Shown here: piece after piece, positions 50,235 to 53,105 of the stretch
Layout: each line of letters opens with the position of its first letter
Position numbering within the stretch: the first letter of the stretch is position 1
From: Pseudomonadota bacterium
GTDB taxonomy: Bacteria > Pseudomonadota > Gammaproteobacteria > Burkholderiales > Burkholderiaceae_D
Direction of reading: 5' to 3'
DNA length: 53,105 bases
Assembly (NCBI GenBank): GCA_030272785.1
Contig: JARXKM010000001.1
Coordinates: 17,451 to 70,555 of the forward strand
Program-made: the position numbers and the translations under genes
The notes under the pieces: model-generated
What the model was told of the DNA's origin: nothing
Database searches by the model: none
Seen by the model: only the letters and a program-made list of their open reading frames with translations

Positions 50235-51767
50235 TTACTCTTCCCGACGCAGGTGCGGGAACAGGATCACGTCGCGGATGTTCGGCGAATCGGTGATCAG
50301 CATCATCAGGCGATCGATGCCGATGCCGCAACCGCCGGCCGGCGGCATGCCGTATTCGAGCGCGCGGATGTAGTCGGCGTCGTAGAACATCGCCTCTTCA
50401 TCGCCGGCGTCCTTGGCCGCGACCTGCGCCAGGAAGCGCGCCGCCTGGTCTTCGGCGTCGTTCAGCTCCGAGAAGCCGTTGGCGATTTCGCGCCCGACGA
50501 TGAACAGCTCGAAGCGCTCGGTGATGCCGGACTGGGTGTCGGACGCGCGCGCCAGCGGCGACACTTCGGCCGGGTAGTCGACGATGAAGGTCGGCTCCCA
50601 CAGCTGCGCTTCGGCGGTTTCCTCAAACAGCGACAACTGCAGCGCGCCGATGCCCGACGTCGAGAACGGCTTGACGCCGAATTTGAGCAGCTCCGCCTTC
50701 AGGAAGTCCATGTCGTGCAGCTGCTCGTTGCTGTAGCCAGGCGCGAATTTGTTGATCGCTTCGACGATGGTCATGCGGTGGAACGGCTTGGACAGGTCCA
50801 GCTCGCGCCCGCCGTAGGTCAGCAGCGCAGTACCGTGCGCGTCGACCGCGGCCTTGCGGATCACCGCTTCGGTGAAGTTCATGATCCACTGATAGTCGGT
50901 GTAGGCCGCGTAAAATTCCATCATGGTGAATTCTGGATTGTGACGCGGCGAGACGCCTTCGTTGCGGAAGTTGCGGTTCACCTCGAACACGCGGTCGAAG
51001 CCGCCGACCACCAGGCGCTTCAGGTACAGCTCGGGCGCGATGCGCAGGAACATCTGCATGTCGAGCGCATTGTGGTGCGTGATGAACGGCTTGGCCGCGG
51101 CGCCGCCGGGGATCGTGTGGAGCATCGGCGTCTCCACTTCCATGAAGTCGTTGTCTTCCATGAAGCGGCGGATCGACGACATCGCGGCGGTGCGCGCCTT
51201 GAAGGTGCGGCGCGTCTCCTCGCTCATGATCAGGTCGACGTAGCGCTGGCGGTACTTGGTTTCCTGGTCGGCCAGGCCGTGGAATTTGTCCGGCAGCGGG
51301 CGCAGCGACTTGGTGATCAGGCGCAGAGTCGTCACCTTGACGGTCAGTTCGTCGGTCTTGGTCTTGAACAGCGTGCCCTCGACGCCGAGGATGTCGCCCA
51401 GGTCGTAGTGGTGCAGCGCTTCCATCGCGGCCGCGCCGGTCAGGTCGAGCGTGGCGTAGATCTGGATGCGGCCGTCGGCGCGCGCGCCCGACGCATCCTG
51501 CAAGGTGGCGAAGGCGGCCTTCTTGCCGGCTTCGCGCTTGAGCATCATGCGCCCGGCAAGCACCACCGGCACCGGGTTCGCTTCGAGTTCTTCCCGCGTC
51601 TTCGTGCCGAATTCGGCGTGCAGCGCGGCCGCCTTGTGCTCTGGGCGGAAGTCGTTGGGGAAGGCGACGCCCTTGTCGCGCAGCGCGGCCAGCTTGACGC
51701 GGCGCTCGGCGATGATCTTGTTTTCGTCAGCCGGCTGGGCGGCTTGGTCCTGGATATCGGTGGTCAT
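50235..51767 (-). CDS. lysS: lysyl-tRNA synthetase (class II) LysS
   Basis: LysS charges tRNA-Lys. The 510-residue length fits. The N-terminal OB-fold anticodon domain ([32 protein letters not shown]) is followed by the class II catalytic core: motif 1 region around [21 protein letters not shown], motif 2 in [23 protein letters not shown], and motif 3 in [16 protein letters not shown]. The start ATG lies at 51767. The order prfB-HAD-lysS on one strand, with 37 bp before lysS, suggests one transcript. prfB next to lysS is a common arrangement in Proteobacteria. Confidence 0.96.
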   Translation of the reverse strand: MTTDIQDQAAQPADENKIIAERRVKLAALRDKGVAFPNDFRPEHKAAALHAEFGTKTREELEANPVPVVLAGRMMLKREAGKKAAFATLQDASGARADGRIQIYATLDLTGAAAMEALHHYDLGDILGVEGTLFKTKTDELTVKVTTLRLITKSLRPLPDKFHGLADQETKYRQRYVDLIMSEETRRTFKARTAAMSSIRRFMEDNDFMEVETPMLHTIPGGAAAKPFITHHNALDMQMFLRIAPELYLKRLVVGGFDRVFEVNRNFRNEGVSPRHNPEFTMMEFYAAYTDYQWIMNFTEAVIRKAAVDAHGTALLTYGGRELDLSKPFHRMTIVEAINKFAPGYSNEQLHDMDFLKAELLKFGVKPFSTSGIGALQLSLFEETAEAQLWEPTFIVDYPAEVSPLARASDTQSGITERFELFIVGREIANGFSELNDAEDQAARFLAQVAAKDAGDEEAMFYDADYIRALEYGMPPAGGCGIGIDRLMMLITDSPNIRDVILFPHLRREE

Positions 51768-51804
51768 GGTGGTCTTGGGTCGTGTCTATTTTGGGTTGAT
51801 CAGG

Positions 51805-52482
51805 TCACGCGGCGAACAATGCGGCGAACAGCGCGTCGAAGTCGAGGGCGGAGAAATCGCGCGCAATCTGGATGACGTTGTCGAAGCCGGCGAATGCCTC
51901 GGCCGGCAGGGTGGTGGTGAGCACCACGCAGCGCATGCCGGCGCGGCGTGCCGCTTCGACGCCGAGCGGCGCGTCTTCGAACACGATGCAGCGATCCGGC
52001 GCCACGCCGCAGCGCTCGGCGGCGAGCAGGAAACCGTCCGGATCGGGCTTGCCGCGGGCGACATCGCCGGCGCCGACGACGGCGTCGAAATGGCGCCGCA
52101 GGTCGAGGCCGTCGAGCGTGAAGTCGATGTTGGCGTTGGGCGCGGCGGTGGCCACGGCGAGGGCGACGCCGTCCGCCTTGGCGCGCGCGATCAGCGCATC
52201 GAAGCCGGCGACGGTCTTGCGGTGCGGTGCGTACAGCGCGCGGTAGACCGATTCCTTCTCGTGGTTCAGCGCCAGCACGGCGGCGTCGTCGAGCTGCTCG
52301 CCCATGTGCGCGCGGATGATCTCCTTGCCCTGGCGGCCGGCGGTGGTGCGGAAGAATTCGTCCGCATCGATCGCCATGCCGCGCTGCTCGAAGAAGGCGA
52401 TCCACGACTGCGTGTGGAAGGCCATGTTGTCGACGATGGTGCCGTCCATGTCGAAGATGAATGCGCTTTTTTCCAGGGCCAT
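51805..52482 (-). CDS. HAD-superfamily phosphatase (beta-phosphoglucomutase-like)
   Basis: A 225-residue HAD subfamily IA protein. The nucleophile motif is FIFDMDGTIVDNMAFH, with an alpha-helical cap after it (EFFRTTAGRQGKEIIRAHMG). Motif II is AVATAAPNANI, the Lys motif GAGDVARGKPDPDGFLLAAE, and motif IV IVFEDAPLGVEAARRAGM. The AGRQGKEI cap segment resembles beta-phosphoglucomutase and sugar-phosphate phosphatases, so a phosphorylated sugar is a likely substrate. It starts three bases after the prfB stop and precedes lysS, so it is embedded in a translation-related operon without an obvious functional link. Confidence 0.88.
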   Translation of the reverse strand: MALEKSAFIFDMDGTIVDNMAFHTQSWIAFFEQRGMAIDADEFFRTTAGRQGKEIIRAHMGEQLDDAAVLALNHEKESVYRALYAPHRKTVAGFDALIARAKADGVALAVATAAPNANIDFTLDGLDLRRHFDAVVGAGDVARGKPDPDGFLLAAERCGVAPDRCIVFEDAPLGVEAARRAGMRCVVLTTTLPAEAFAGFDNVIQIARDFSALDFDALFAALFAA

Positions 52483-52485
52483 CGC

Positions 52486-53105
52486 TTACACGCCTTGCTT
52501 GAGCGAGGCGGCGATGAACTCGTCGAGGTCGCCGTCGAGCACGCCCTTGGTGTTACCGGTTTCGAAGCCGGTGCGCAAGTCCTTGATGCGCGACTGGTCC
52601 AGCACGTACGAGCGGATCTGGTGGCCCCAGCCGACGTCGGTCTTGGAGTCTTCGAGCTTCTGCTGCTCGCTCATGCGCTTGCGCATTTCGTGCTCGTACA
52701 GCTTCGCCTTGAGCATTTCCATCGCCTCGGCGCGGTTGCGGTGCTGGCTGCGGTCGTTCTGGCACTGCACCACGATGCCGGTCGGGCCGTGCGTCATGCG
52801 CACCGCGGAGTCGGTCTTGTTGATGTGCTGACCGCCGGCGCCGGAGGCGCGGTAGGTGTCGACCCGGATGTCGGCCGGGTTGACGTCGATTTGGATCGAA
52901 TCGTCCACTTCCGGGTACACGAACAGGCTCGTAAACGACGTGTGGCGGCCGTTGGCCGAGTCGAACGGCGACTTGCGCACCAGCCGGTGCACGCCCGTTT
53001 CGGTGCGCAGGTGGCCGTAGGCGTATTCGCCCTCGACCTTCAAGGTGGCCGTCTTGATGCCGGCCACCTCGCCGTCGGACTGCTCGAGGATCTCGACCTT
53101 GAAAC
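52486..53105 (-). CDS. prfB: peptide chain release factor 2 (partial, N-terminus beyond window)
   Basis: RF2 reads stop codons UGA and UAA and triggers peptide release. The frame stays open to the window edge ([17 protein letters not shown]...), so the true start lies beyond 53105 and the track's Met is internal. The stop-recognition tripeptide SPF is present in [15 protein letters not shown]. The catalytic GGQ occurs in [21 protein letters not shown]. The C-terminal helix region ([42 protein letters not shown]) is canonical. The programmed frameshift site of prfB would be outside this window. Confidence 0.96.
   Translation of the reverse strand, partial: FKVEILEQSDGEVAGIKTATLKVEGEYAYGHLRTETGVHRLVRKSPFDSANGRHTSFTSLFVYPEVDDSIQIDVNPADIRVDTYRASGAGGQHINKTDSAVRMTHGPTGIVVQCQNDRSQHRNRAEAMEMLKAKLYEHEMRKRMSEQQKLEDSKTDVGWGHQIRSYVLDQSRIKDLRTGFETGNTKGVLDGDLDEFIAASLKQGV

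Overview
The window is a GC-rich, densely coded chromosomal segment. It most resembles a betaproteobacterium of the Oxalobacteraceae (Massilia/Duganella/Janthinobacterium type). This is inferred from a class I PHA synthase next to phaR, the BamD/RluD/PgeF neighbourhood, prfB near lysS, PpnN, PBP1a and the style of the intergenic repeats; no 16S rRNA is present to prove it. I see no rRNA, tRNA, CRISPR, transposase or phage gene, and no gene-free stretch longer than 300 bp. Most lines of the ORF track are shadows of real genes.

Layout. 0-2.7 kb: degenerate HD-GYP protein, methionine-type aminotransferase and an orphan PIN protein, all on minus. 2.7-6.6 kb: yaaA, bamD, then the overlapping pair rluD-pgeF and a small membrane protein. 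6.6-9.3 kb: PHA synthase phaC and regulator phaR, closed by a triple terminator array. 9.3-12 kb: rimO and a cystathionine beta-lyase. 12-14 kb (minus): CheV, a small membrane protein and TrxC. 14.1-14.8 kb: DUF72 protein. 15-20.5 kb (minus): a signalling operon of hybrid histidine kinase, single-domain receiver and a REC-PAS-GGDEF-EAL-REC protein. 20.7-22.5 kb: a hypothetical protein and a DMT exporter. 22.5-27.4 kb: a branched-chain amino-acid ABC importer (livJ, livH, a livM-livG fusion, livF). 27.6-31 kb: a repeat-containing lipoprotein, a GNAT and ethanolamine ammonia-lyase eutBC. 31-37.3 kb (minus): serB, mfd, 5'-nucleotidase and HDOD protein. 37.3-44.2 kb: PBP1a flanked by two OPT-family transporters. 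44.2-46.2 kb: an epimerase-like gene divergent from a LysR regulator. 46.4-49.6 kb: a POT peptide transporter and ppnN. 49.7-50.2 kb: a coiled-coil membrane protein with internal 54-bp repeats. 50.2-53.1 kb (minus): prfB (cut by the window end), a HAD phosphatase and lysS.

The most notable structure is non-coding. Two arrays of a short GGGGTCAG-headed repeat sit between convergent gene pairs. At 46.2-46.4 kb there are three direct and three inverted copies with an exact 31-bp period. At 14.8-15.0 kb there are two direct copies and one inverted, and a further copy lies at position 76. The two versions align at 19 of 25 positions and share an A/T variation at the same place, so they look like subfamilies of one element. 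Related GGTCTGAC-type sequences mark other convergent ends: a perfect 22-bp palindrome inside the last codons of eutC, and a fragment between metC and cheV. Small tandem duplications also sit on or beside gene ends (yaaA stop codon, serB stop codon, the receiver gene's Shine-Dalgarno).
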